Origin: Bryobacteraceae bacterium
GTDB taxonomy: Bacteria > Acidobacteriota > Terriglobia > Bryobacterales > Bryobacteraceae
Assembly: GCA_025056455.1 (NCBI GenBank)
Contig: JANWVY010000006.1
Span: 280,018 to 344,017 of the forward strand
Length of the DNA: 64,000 nt
Reading direction: 5' to 3'
The notes beneath the pieces were generated by a model. The model was not told where the DNA came from and did no database searches. It was given only the letters and a program-made list of their open reading frames with translations. Made by a program: the position numbers and the translations under genes. This document shows, one piece after another, positions 49,986 to 59,700 of this stretch (the first letter of the stretch is position 1; every line of letters starts with the position of its first letter).

Positions 49986-51384
49986 AAGAAAAGAAGAATT
50001 CAGCTGAAGCAGCGCAGGTTGTCTCCGGCACAATCCGAATCCAGTGCGCTGAGAAGCCTTCCGGGAAGATGAGCCGCGCTGAATTCTTGGGTCCCGCTGT
50101 GGTGATCTTTTCGTAGGGAATCCAGTCCCCATCTCCCAGAAAGTCATACTCGAGGGCGAAGCTTGCGACCCGGTCCGTTCGCAGGTGCAGCATTTTTTTA
50201 TCAAATCCTGTCATTAAAAACGGATCGGAGGGTTGACCAGCTTGTACTTGGGTCCGCCGCCAAGGACCGCCCCAGCCCTTGGGTTTTCCCCAGGACCACA
50301 GATCATCGGTTTTACAGAACCAAACGCCAGATTGCGGTTGTCCGACGTAGAAATTGGCATCGCCGTTGGGAGTGGTCTGGTTGCCCCCAAGCGCCAACAA
50401 TCCGCGAAAAGCACAGTAGTCTGGGATGGTGCGCAGATGGTGGCAGACGGGCAGCACTCCCCAGACGGCATTCTGCCAGGCGACTGGGGTCAATTCAAAG
50501 AACATGCCATGAATATCCATGAGGAAGTGTTCGGTTTCCACTTCCCGGATCCGCATCCATTCGGTCTGCCACGCCTGCATGTAAACCGCGCTAGGCCGTG
50601 GTAGGCGATAGCGCTGCCATTGGCCCTTGACGAGCGCCCAGAATAGCGTGGAAGCCTCATCCCATCCGGTAGCGAAAACAACATTTCCTAAGTTTTCCCG
50701 GCCAGCGCATTCCATGTGCGGCTTGCCACTCAAACGGTTCCACCGCTTTCCGTCCCATTCGTGCAAGCCCGAATCGTCGCCGCCATATTCATAAAACCCG
50801 TTCGCAGCGACGATCACACGCCCCTGACCCGTGTAGCCGCCTTTGAAATGGGGACGGGCGTTGAGTCGGAGCTCCTTAACGAGATCGACCACCAGCCGTC
50901 GCTTGAGGTCACCGACGTCAATCTCATAGAGAAGGCCCTCCATCGTGAGGTGATAGATGCGGTTACTGGGATCGAAGAGGTGCCGCATGGTAGCGGTGAT
51001 TCGTTCGTTCTTGAACTCCTCAAGGAAGCGCCAGTTACCTTTGGCGTCGATGGCGTAGGGCCCGATAAAGGCTTGGCTGGATTCTTTGTGAATCATGCGA
51101 TTAGCGTGCGTGCCATCGTGTATGTGCACCAAAGTTGGCTGGAGCTTTTCGTCGATCCGGTAGAGTCCCAGACCGGTTCCTGTGCGCGGCGTGTGGGAGT
51201 TATAGGTGACTGCCCACAAACTATCGGCCCAGGGCATCAACGCTCCCACGCCGCACTCGGAACGGGGTGGACCTGTATCGGCACGGAAGCCGATATTTGG
51301 CAGTCCAGGAAGATGACTTTGCGCTGCTGTCACTCCGCCAAAGAGAGACGCAAGCGCAGAGCGGCGTGTGAACTTGTTGAGCAT
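49984..51384 (-). CDS. Tat-exported protein of unknown function
   Basis: A 466-residue protein with an N-terminal Tat-like signal (FTRRSALASLFGGVTAAQS). The rest looks like repeated short beta strands with Trp-, Gly- and Asp-rich turns (LWAVTYNSHTPRTGTGLG, GRVIVAANGFYEYGGDD, LFWALVKGQWQRYRLP), suggesting a beta-propeller. I know relatives only as uncharacterised proteins of Acidobacteria and Planctomycetes. It starts 24 bases after the TonB receptor on the same strand ends, so it probably shares that message and may help bind or process the same ligand. No catalytic motif seen. Confidence 0.65.
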   Translation of the reverse strand: MLNKFTRRSALASLFGGVTAAQSHLPGLPNIGFRADTGPPRSECGVGALMPWADSLWAVTYNSHTPRTGTGLGLYRIDEKLQPTLVHIHDGTHANRMIHKESSQAFIGPYAIDAKGNWRFLEEFKNERITATMRHLFDPSNRIYHLTMEGLLYEIDVGDLKRRLVVDLVKELRLNARPHFKGGYTGQGRVIVAANGFYEYGGDDSGLHEWDGKRWNRLSGKPHMECAGRENLGNVVFATGWDEASTLFWALVKGQWQRYRLPRPSAVYMQAWQTEWMRIREVETEHFLMDIHGMFFELTPVAWQNAVWGVLPVCHHLRTIPDYCAFRGLLALGGNQTTPNGDANFYVGQPQSGVWFCKTDDLWSWGKPKGWGGPWRRTQVQAGQPSDPFLMTGFDKKMLHLRTDRVASFALEYDFLGDGDWIPYEKITTAGPKNSARLIFPEGFSAHWIRIVPETTCAASAEFFFS

Positions 51385-51408
51385 TGACTTTCGCTCCGAG
51401 ATGAAGGA

Positions 51409-54400
51409 CTAGAAGACGAGCTTCAACGCAAGCTGGATGATGCGGGCATCTCGAGCCGACACAATCGTGCCGAACGCCGCGCTCTGGTTTCTCCCATCAG
51501 GGCCAGGAACAAAGGCGCCATTGGGTAGGCCGAGATTCACGGTGTTCAACCAATTGAAAGCTTCGACTCGTGTTTGAAGCCGGAAGCGCTCGGTCAGCCG
51601 GGTGTCTTTGATTGCAGAGAGGTCCATGTTGAAAAGGCCCGGAGCGCGCACATCGGGCAAAGTACGGCCGATGTTCCCCAAAGTAAAGTTCGGAGGATTC
51701 ACAAACTGAGTAGTATCAAACCACTGGTTCTCGTTCCGGTTTTTCAACTTCGCGCTCTGTCCGGTTGAGTTTGGCCGGGTAGCTCGAAAATTGTTTGCGC
51801 CGGTGATCACCACGGGCATGCCGGTCTGCATGGTGGTAATGGTGTTCAGCTGCCAGCCGCTGATGATTGTGTCCAGAATCCGGTTCGAGTTTGCGGCGTA
51901 GCGACGGCCACGGCCGAAAGGCAGCTCATAAACCAGGCTGACGACGGCCCGTTGCGAAATGTCAGTCGGATCGATCGCGCGTTCAAGCCGCCGTGAGGCA
52001 AGAGGGTCCTGAAAGCCGACAATACCAGCCTGCTCAAGGCCCGGGCCGAAATTAATCGGCGTCACAACGGAATCACTAATCAACTTGGCCTTGGTGTAGG
52101 AAAACAACATCACAAGGCCCTGCTGGAAGCGGCGCTCAGCCGTGAAAAGCAACGCGTGATAGGTCGAATTGCCCATGTGCGGGAGGCGCACCAACACGGC
52201 GTTGTAATAAGGATAGGCGGCGAGTGACTGGCCGAAGGTGATCGTGGGCGCGCCAAGCGAGCCTGGCACAAGCCCGGCATAGGGATTGGGTACTCGCTCC
52301 TGAGACAAACGCAGGCCGTGAACCCAGTTTTCGGGTTGTACGCCGTTGATGTTATAGCTGCCACTGACGAGATGGGTTCCCCGATTGGCAGAATAGCTCA
52401 CATCCAACAACCAACCTTTCAGTTGCTGTTGTAAGGAGGCCGACCATTGCTGCGACATCGGCACCCTTTCTTGGCTTTGGTCATAGTTGACGTTCTGGCC
52501 AAGAAATGCGGCTGGGCCGAGCCTTGAGCCCAACGGCTGGGTCGGTGGGAAGGGCAACCCGTTGCGGAAATAAAAGGCTGGTAGATTGGGGTCGCCGCCC
52601 GGCGGCACATACTGGGTTGTGGTGACGGCAAAGCCCGCCGTAGAACCAAAGTGGTCCCGGTAGAACACGGTCGGGTAATAAATTGAGTATCCGGCGCGGA
52701 AAACCGTGCTGCCGCGACCCGTAACATCGTAGGCTAGGCCTACGCGCGGGCCGAAGTTGTTATAGATGGGTTCGAAAGCGGTCGGACCATAATCAATACC
52801 CGCAAAAATCGTGCGGCCTCGCAAGTTCAGGTTAGGGATGAGACCGACGGGATCAAAGTTCGAACTGCCCCGGTTCCGCTCCCGAGGCCACTGCTGATAG
52901 TCCCAGCGCAAGCCTAGATTGAGCGTCAAGCGACGGCTCGCGCGCCAGTCGTCTTGAAAAAATGCGCTGGATGAAAAGCTCTTCTGCGACTCCCCCAAAT
53001 AAGTAAGCCCGGTGGCCGTGGAAACCGCCCCAAGCAGAAACGTGGCAAAGGCAGAGCCTGTCCCAGCCGGCGAAGCGGGGTTTTGGGTCAATCCCGGCCC
53101 AAAGGTAAACGAATGCGAGGGCATCTCGCGCTGAAAGTTATTGGCTTGGTTCAGGCGATGCTCATAACCAAGTTTGAGCGTGTGACGGCCTTTGATCTTC
53201 GTCAGCATCTCGAAAAACTGCCAGTTGGTGCTGCTGCGCAGGCCGACGGTAAAGGCGCCGAAATTCGCAAACCCAAAATTGTTAAGGAAGGGGAGCGTGT
53301 CGGAGGGAATGGACGGATGCAGTCCCAATTCGCGGGGCAAATTACGCCCGAAACTGGCCGCTTGGAAGGGGAAATAGGACCGCGCGACGCTAATGCGGAA
53401 CTCATTCAACAAGGTTGGAGAGAAGGTATGGGTGTCGTTTAGAACCACATTCTGATTGCGTAAATCATCAAACCGCGCGCGGACCATCGGGTCGGGCCAA
53501 GGCGATTGGAGGTTGCCGGCATTGGTGAAATGACGGTAGTAGGTGTAACGGCCATAGAAGAAATTGCGATCCGTAAAGCGGTGGTCGATCTTCGCCGTAT
53601 GTTGCTGCATTTCCCGCCCTTCCGAGAAGCTGGAAATGAAGTTGTTTTGTTGCGTAAAGGGGTTAACGGGAGTGCGGTTTGGAAGCGGCATGTAACGGAG
53701 GAAAGCCAGCGTGGTTGGATCGAGCCTGGACTGCGGGATGATATTCCCTGGAAACGGCGAGCGGAACACACGCGTTCCATCGCGTTGCAGCGTCTCGGGG
53801 TCGAAGATGGGGATGAGCTGGCCCCTGTCGGTGAAAAAGTTTGAGAAATCGCCGCGCCGCCAGCTTTCAATTGGGGTTGAGCCAATTGGGTTCAGGCCGC
53901 GGCGGTAGTACCACGCCTCGGCGTTATAGAAGAAGAAAGTACGATCTTTTCCGTTGTACAGCCTGGGGAACAAAAGCGGACCACCGAGCGCGCCGCCAAA
54001 CTGGTTATAGCGGAAGGGGGCGCGCACAACGGCGAAGGCGTTGCGTGCGTCGAGTTTGTCGTTGCGGAAGAAGTGGTAGAGGGTGCCATGAAACTGGTTG
54101 GTCCCACTTTTCGTAACGAGATTAATGACGCCGCCCGCCGTAAAACCGAATTCCGCCGACATGGTCGCAGTTTGAACCTTGAATTCTTGTACTGCGTCCA
54201 CGGTCGGGTTCACGTTGACGTCGGCCAGATAGCCCTGATTGTTATTGCCGCCGTCGATGACAATGGCGTTCAAGGCGGAGGGTCCGCCATTGATGCTCAT
54301 GCCGGAAAGAGCGATTCCGCGGTCCGCAAAGCCATTGGGGTTGCCGCCAAAAGTAGTGCGCACGGCCGGATTCAATAAGGTGAGGGCAAGGACGTTGCGT

Positions 54401-54840
54401 CCGTTGATGGGAAGATCCTGAATCCGTCGATTCTCGATTACTTTCCCGATTGTGCTCGAGCCCGTATCAACCAGCGGCGCCTCGCCAGTGACGGTAACGG
54501 ATTCGGTGAGGCTGCCCACTTCCAAAACCAGATCCACCTGCGCTCGCTGATCAACCTGTAAGGTAATCCCGTCGCGAACTGCGCGTTTAAATCCGGGCTG
54601 TTCGACCACGACACGATAGGTGCCGACCGAGAGGTATGGCAAGGCATAGAAACCAGCTTCGTTAGTGATGGCGATGCTGGCCACATTCGTCTCTGCGTTG
54701 ATGACCTGTACGCGGGCGTTCGCAATGGGCGCCCCAGACGGATCGGTCACCGCACCAGAGATTCCAGCGCGACCCACCTGGGCCGATAGCGGAATAGTCA
54801 CCGTTGCCAGTGTTAAGACAACCAGAAGAACGAACCGCAT
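51409..54840 (-). CDS. TonB-dependent receptor, Oar-like, with carboxypeptidase-regulatory domain (second copy)
   Basis: A 1143-residue outer-membrane receptor. The start at 54840 (MRFVLLVVLTLATVTIPLSA) follows AAGGAG at a spacing of seven. A signal peptide, the regulatory beta-sandwich (AVTDPSGAPIANARVQVIN), a plug with LPINGRNVLALTLLNPAV and ATMSAEFGFTAGGVINLVT, and a barrel ending in QLALKLVF follow. The plug and barrel are intact. It leads an operon with the Tat-exported protein. It shares a 412-bp upstream region with the divergent GH88/105-type gene, so a common substrate is likely, probably a plant cell-wall oligosaccharide, but this is inference. Confidence 0.9.
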   Translation of the reverse strand: MRFVLLVVLTLATVTIPLSAQVGRAGISGAVTDPSGAPIANARVQVINAETNVASIAITNEAGFYALPYLSVGTYRVVVEQPGFKRAVRDGITLQVDQRAQVDLVLEVGSLTESVTVTGEAPLVDTGSSTIGKVIENRRIQDLPINGRNVLALTLLNPAVRTTFGGNPNGFADRGIALSGMSINGGPSALNAIVIDGGNNNQGYLADVNVNPTVDAVQEFKVQTATMSAEFGFTAGGVINLVTKSGTNQFHGTLYHFFRNDKLDARNAFAVVRAPFRYNQFGGALGGPLLFPRLYNGKDRTFFFYNAEAWYYRRGLNPIGSTPIESWRRGDFSNFFTDRGQLIPIFDPETLQRDGTRVFRSPFPGNIIPQSRLDPTTLAFLRYMPLPNRTPVNPFTQQNNFISSFSEGREMQQHTAKIDHRFTDRNFFYGRYTYYRHFTNAGNLQSPWPDPMVRARFDDLRNQNVVLNDTHTFSPTLLNEFRISVARSYFPFQAASFGRNLPRELGLHPSIPSDTLPFLNNFGFANFGAFTVGLRSSTNWQFFEMLTKIKGRHTLKLGYEHRLNQANNFQREMPSHSFTFGPGLTQNPASPAGTGSAFATFLLGAVSTATGLTYLGESQKSFSSSAFFQDDWRASRRLTLNLGLRWDYQQWPRERNRGSSNFDPVGLIPNLNLRGRTIFAGIDYGPTAFEPIYNNFGPRVGLAYDVTGRGSTVFRAGYSIYYPTVFYRDHFGSTAGFAVTTTQYVPPGGDPNLPAFYFRNGLPFPPTQPLGSRLGPAAFLGQNVNYDQSQERVPMSQQWSASLQQQLKGWLLDVSYSANRGTHLVSGSYNINGVQPENWVHGLRLSQERVPNPYAGLVPGSLGAPTITFGQSLAAYPYYNAVLVRLPHMGNSTYHALLFTAERRFQQGLVMLFSYTKAKLISDSVVTPINFGPGLEQAGIVGFQDPLASRRLERAIDPTDISQRAVVSLVYELPFGRGRRYAANSNRILDTIISGWQLNTITTMQTGMPVVITGANNFRATRPNSTGQSAKLKNRNENQWFDTTQFVNPPNFTLGNIGRTLPDVRAPGLFNMDLSAIKDTRLTERFRLQTRVEAFNWLNTVNLGLPNGAFVPGPDGRNQSAAFGTIVSARDARIIQLALKLVF

Positions 54841-55252
54841 GGAGGTACTCCTTTTCTGAACCTCTAACACGGGAGATTTGCGTTCCTGAATCTCATGCCG
54901 CGTGAGCAGAAGGGATTCGCTGGTTGAAGTCTATCACAGCTCTTCTAGCGTCGAATTGGGTCTCGTTTTGTGAAGCCAGATGCCCGATCCTGGTTTTCGA
55001 TCGAGCCGCCAGTGAAACTAAACTCCTTTATCTTGTTTGCTGGTTTTGTTCTCGGGGGTGACGTGATCCTAGCGCACTGTCCAGCGAGTCCTAGGCAAGC
55101 GCGTTCGGAGCAACTTTTTCCGGCTTCGTTATTCGCTGGTGCGGACGGTTGAGACAACACTATCACGACACAAGCTACTTGAACATCAACGTTAAACTGG
55201 GGAATAACCTGCGAGAGAAGAATTCAAGCCGGATACCCATTGTGAGTTTGAG
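54841..55252. other. Divergent intergenic region between the TonB receptor and the glycoside hydrolase
   Basis: 412 bases without a gene I can support. AAGGAG at 54848-54853 (complement) serves the receptor. On the rightward strand TTGAAC at 55180-55185 and GAATAA at 55203-55208 are 17 bases apart, a weak promoter candidate for the hydrolase. A 60-residue open frame at 54970-55152 has no ribosome-binding site and is probably chance. Confidence 0.35.
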
Positions 55253-56707
55253 ATGAAACGCCGAGAGGTTGTGACAGCCCTGGGTGGCTTTTGCTTGGGC
55301 GGGTTTCAGCATCGCAGCTCTGGTTCGGTAGCAACGATTCTGGCACGAGCCGCTGCCGAGCCTCCGGAGGCTGTTCGAAAAGGGTGGTCCTGCTTTTGTC
55401 TTTTACCGGGACCTGCTGGGCGCGCTTCCCTCCAATGGAAGGATGGATCGGGGCCGGCGCGGCTGCGAATTACCGTTGCTTTTGATGCCCGGGAAAATCT
55501 TCGCCTTGCGGTTGTGACAAGCAAGGCGAATGAGCCTGTGGGCTGGTTTGACATCCGCTTTGCCTATCCTTTCCAACCGTTTGACCTCCCTTTATCGGCG
55601 CGGCAAGTAGACCGAGCGCTTGCAGAGGGCTTGGATCTAATCCTCGAGCAGGGTAGCCGGCCTTTATGGCTAGTGGCCGAAGCACCGTCACGCCTAGCAT
55701 CGCTTCTGCCACCTCACTTCCAGCAGGAGAAGCGGGTCACAGCTTCGGATTTTCGACAGGCGCTCCTCTCCCCAGCCCTTGCTCAGCCTTTCGGTTGGAT
55801 GGAGGGTTGCGTCCTGGACGGCTTACAGCAGCGGTGGGCCTTGCTGAGGTCGGTGCAGGACCAGCGGGCCTTGGAGTGGCACTTCCAAACATTCTTTGAC
55901 CAACAACGGATGCCGCGCTATGTGCCGCATGCAGAGGCTCCGGTCCGCCATGGAAGCGAGGGCCTGTTGCCATTTGCCGTTCTTGCCCGCCACCATCCTG
56001 CACATCCCTCTTTTGATGGAATGTTGGAATTTTGTTTACGTTCCGCCTCGGCAAATGGTGGGGTGATTGTGGACGGGGACGTGACAAGCGCCGAAGGCTG
56101 CTACACGCTGGCCTACCCGCTCGCGGTGCTTGGCTCGGTTCGCGACGACCCCAGTTTGCGTGCGCTCGCTGTCCGACAGCTGGAACACCGGGTGAAACAA
56201 CTTGCTGCAGGCGACACGATTTACCTACGCGCCCGCAGGAACGGCGAACGAACGTTTGCAAACTGGGCCCGCGGTCTGGCTTGGTTCGCCCTCGGACTAG
56301 TGCGCACGCTCCAAGAGCTTCGCGAAGAGGAAATCCCTTCCGAACTTCGTAGTGCGTTGATCTGGTGCTTGGAGTTGGCCATGAAATGGCAGAGCCGCAA
56401 CGGGCTGTGGCACTGTTTTCTGGATCAACCCGAAACGCAAGTCGAGACGTCTGGCTCGGCGGGCATTGCCGCTGCTCTGGCGGCAGGCGCACGCTGGCTG
56501 CGGGCGCCTTCGCGTGCCGTAAGGGCTGCTCGCGCTGCACACCGTGAGCTCCTCAGCCGGCATCTTCTCCCGGGAGGATTTCTTGGCGGAGCTTCGCAGG
56601 CCAACCGCGATGGCGAGCGGCTACAGCGGAGCGGCTACCGCGTGATTGCCCACTTCGGCGCGGGCCTACTGGCGCAATTGGATGCGCATTTACAAGCTTT
56701 GGCCTAG
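55253..56707 (+). CDS. GH88/GH105-type unsaturated glycuronyl hydrolase
   Basis: A 484-residue secreted enzyme with an (alpha/alpha)6-barrel pattern. The N-terminus (MKRREVVTALGGFCLGGF) resembles a Tat signal. After a beta-rich region of about 190 residues, FANWARGLAWFALGLVRTLQ and ETSGSAGIAAALAAGARWL match the conserved core of GH105 (YteR-like) rhamnogalacturonyl hydrolases. HCFLDQPETQVETSG is close to the family's active-site stretch. Such enzymes remove the unsaturated uronic acid left by pectin lyases. The N-terminal extension is unusual for GH105. It lies between two TonB receptors, one divergent and one convergent, which supports oligosaccharide use. Confidence 0.7.
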   Translation: MKRREVVTALGGFCLGGFQHRSSGSVATILARAAAEPPEAVRKGWSCFCLLPGPAGRASLQWKDGSGPARLRITVAFDARENLRLAVVTSKANEPVGWFDIRFAYPFQPFDLPLSARQVDRALAEGLDLILEQGSRPLWLVAEAPSRLASLLPPHFQQEKRVTASDFRQALLSPALAQPFGWMEGCVLDGLQQRWALLRSVQDQRALEWHFQTFFDQQRMPRYVPHAEAPVRHGSEGLLPFAVLARHHPAHPSFDGMLEFCLRSASANGGVIVDGDVTSAEGCYTLAYPLAVLGSVRDDPSLRALAVRQLEHRVKQLAAGDTIYLRARRNGERTFANWARGLAWFALGLVRTLQELREEEIPSELRSALIWCLELAMKWQSRNGLWHCFLDQPETQVETSGSAGIAAALAAGARWLRAPSRAVRAARAAHRELLSRHLLPGGFLGGASQANRDGERLQRSGYRVIAHFGAGLLAQLDAHLQALA

Positions 56708-56788
56708 GCGCCTCAACGGATGCACTGCGACCGCCGTAGCCGTCAAAACTGTGTGACCGTCGTGCGCGAGGTTCGTTGTCCGGCAATC

Positions 56789-59700
56789 TCAGAAACGGAT
56801 CCGTAAACGGAACTCGATCTGACGCGGGTCGAACGTATTCGAGGCATCGATTGTGCCGAAGTTGGAGTTCGTGCCCATGCCGACTTCAAGGCCTCGCGCA
56901 GGATCGCGGGTTGGCTGCAAGGCTCCTAGGCTCACGCTTCGCATTCGCGGCCGGAACTGAACGTTATTCAAGGCATTTGTGGCTTCGGCCGAGAATAAGA
57001 ATTCCAACCTCTCTTTGACCTTAAAATTCTTCTCCACACTCAGGTTGAGGTTGTCGCGTCCAGGTCCGGTGATGTCGCCGTAGTTTGTCGCGGCGGAGCC
57101 CCACCACAGCATGTCTAGAATGGTGTTGCCGTTGGCCGCGGTGGTTGTTGCGCCACGGAAGGCTCCGAGATTGTACTTCAAGAAGCAAAAGGCACAGGGT
57201 GTAATCCGTTGCCCGTTCGGCAAGGTAACGGTGGTTCTTCCGTCGTACCAGCGCTGTAAATCTTTCGGCACCTCAGCGGGCGCGCCTTCGATACGGAAGG
57301 GCCGGCCGTTAATTGAGTTGGTGTTGCCGCCGCCGATGTTATTTGGAGTGCCGCTTTGAGCCAGGTAGGCTCCGCCCGTTTTCCAGCCGCTCAGGATCCA
57401 GTTCACAACCCCGTTCTCCACGCTCCAGCGTTTGCCTCGGCCAAACGGTAGTTCGTAGACCCACGTGGCTACGTAGCGGTGGCGGATGTCGTGGTCGCTA
57501 TAGCGCTGGTTGTTCCGCAAGTTGCGCCGGTCGAGGTCACCAGGGATATTGCCCACGGCCTCTGAGCCGCCATTTAATTGCATCTCACCCTGCACCCAGT
57601 CTAGGGCCTTGCTCCAAGTGTAGTGCGTATTGATCAGGAAACCGTTGGAGAACTGACGGCTGAGTGACAAGGTGAGGCCATGGTAGTTGTTCCAACCGAT
57701 TGGGGCTACCTGAGCATAGCTGCCTAGCAGGGGCCACAAGTTGAAGAGCAGCTCCCGGTTGACCGTTCGGCCGTTCCAGGGCGCCTGGAAGGCGTTAAGA
57801 TCGCCCGCCGCTGGCTGGAACGGATTTGGAACCTGAATGTTCCGCGGATCGCTCGTTCCGTTGTTGGCGATCCACTCTTGTCGAAACATCTGGATCGCGG
57901 AATCGGGGTAGAATTGCCGGCTGTTGAATGGGAGTCGCGAGTACGGCAGGCGGTAGCCTCGCAGTCCGTTGTAGGTGGCCGACAACTGGTAGCGCCGGAA
58001 GAGCTGGGTTTCAATTGCTGCGTTCCACTGCTGCAACCGTCCTGTCTTATAATCATCGCGGACGAACGACATATAGCCGCTTCCATACAGACGGGGATCA
58101 TCTGGATTCGCGCCAATCGGGGTAACCACCCGGTTGACCCCTGATTCATAGAACTTGCCCACAGGCACACCGCTCGGCGTCGGACCGTACGGAGTGTTAA
58201 TGGTGTATGGGGTAAAAGCAGACATATTGTAGTGGCCCGGGCCGCCGTTGAAGCCGGTGTTCGAGGGAATCGTGGAGAGTCCGTAGCCTGCCCGGAAGAC
58301 GAGGTTGGTCCGGATCCGATACGCCATACCCAGACGTGGCTGGAACTCCTGGGAGTTATTCGTCCAGTAGTTACGGCTCAGCCCGCTCGTTCCAGGGAAG
58401 AGCCAGCGGCCTGGCGAGCCCCACCGGTTACTGGCCGAAAGGTCGACCGGCATTAATCGGTTAAATCGCTCGGTCGGTCCTGGCTGCTGGTCGTAGCGGA
58501 GCCCCAAGTTCAGTGTCAGTCTGCTGTTCACCCGCCAGTCGTTTTGCACATAGAGTGCCCAGTATTTCGCTGATAGTGCTGGCTGTAGAGCAAAGCCCGG
58601 CTGGATGAAGACGTCGCCATAGCCGAGCAAGAGAGAAGCCCCTCCGTGGCCCACGCGATCCGCTGTGAGCGCGTCGCTGGGATCGCCACTCGCATTGACT
58701 GTGGCACGTGTGAAATTGGGGCTAGTTCGGATGGCGAACGGAAAGGCGTTATCCGTGAAATTCGCCAGGGAATTTCGATATTCACCGCCGAACTTCACCG
58801 TCCATCTGCCGATGATTTTGGTGAGGTTGAGGTTTGTCACCCAGTTGGTCTGCTTCTCGATCTTGAAGAGATATGCTGTGTTCGAAAGAGGGCTCCAGTA
58901 GTTGATGCCGTCTGCCACGTGAGGCGTGCCGCCGAAGGGCACAGCCAAAGCTTGAATCTCTCCCGGCACGCGCACTTGATTGTACAGCGCGGGGTTGACC
59001 GAGCCAGCGAGATTCCGAGTGTTCACGCGATTCAGACCAAGCCGGGCATCGAGAACGAACGTCGGAGAGATCACCCAGGTGTCTCCGACGGAGAGGTAGG
59101 GGTTGCGGTCGCGGTTCTCGCGCCCTACGAATTCTGGCTGACTGTAAAAAGGATTGTCCGGGCCCCACCCCGATTCGGTCAGAATATCGCCAAAGCTGAA
59201 GCCCCCTGTGACATAAATGTTGTGGGCGCCCGCGCGGTGGTCTAGCCGTCCGTTAAAGTTGTTTCGTCGGAATTGCTGGGGAAACCGAGCCTGGTAGTTG
59301 TTTAGGAGGAAGACGGGATCGAGCGGTGAAATGTTAGGCGCAGGATAGCTGTTGACGAGGAAGCGCCCCGCGGGGTCCAGGCGGTCCTGCGGAATAATCG
59401 AGTTAGGGAATGGCGTGCGCACGAAGCGGCCACCCTCGAAGCGAACGGACAAAGGATCGTAGAGCAGCAGAGGTGCTGGCGTGCCACCAACGTTCGCGAC
59501 GCTGCGGCTGAAGTCGCCTTGCCGTTCTGCAGCAGTTGGAACTGTACGCGTGTAGTCCACAGCGCGGTTGAATTGCAGCCGCTCAAAGCTGCCAAATACG
59601 AAGGTCCGATCTTTGCCGTTATACAGCTTCGGAAACATCAGCGGACCGCCGAAGGTGCCTCCGTAAAGGTGCGACTTAAAGGGTGGACGTCGCGAGAGGG

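Noticed and set aside
54970..55152. 60-codon frame in the divergent TonB/hydrolase gap
   Set aside because: No ribosome-binding site and no family likeness.
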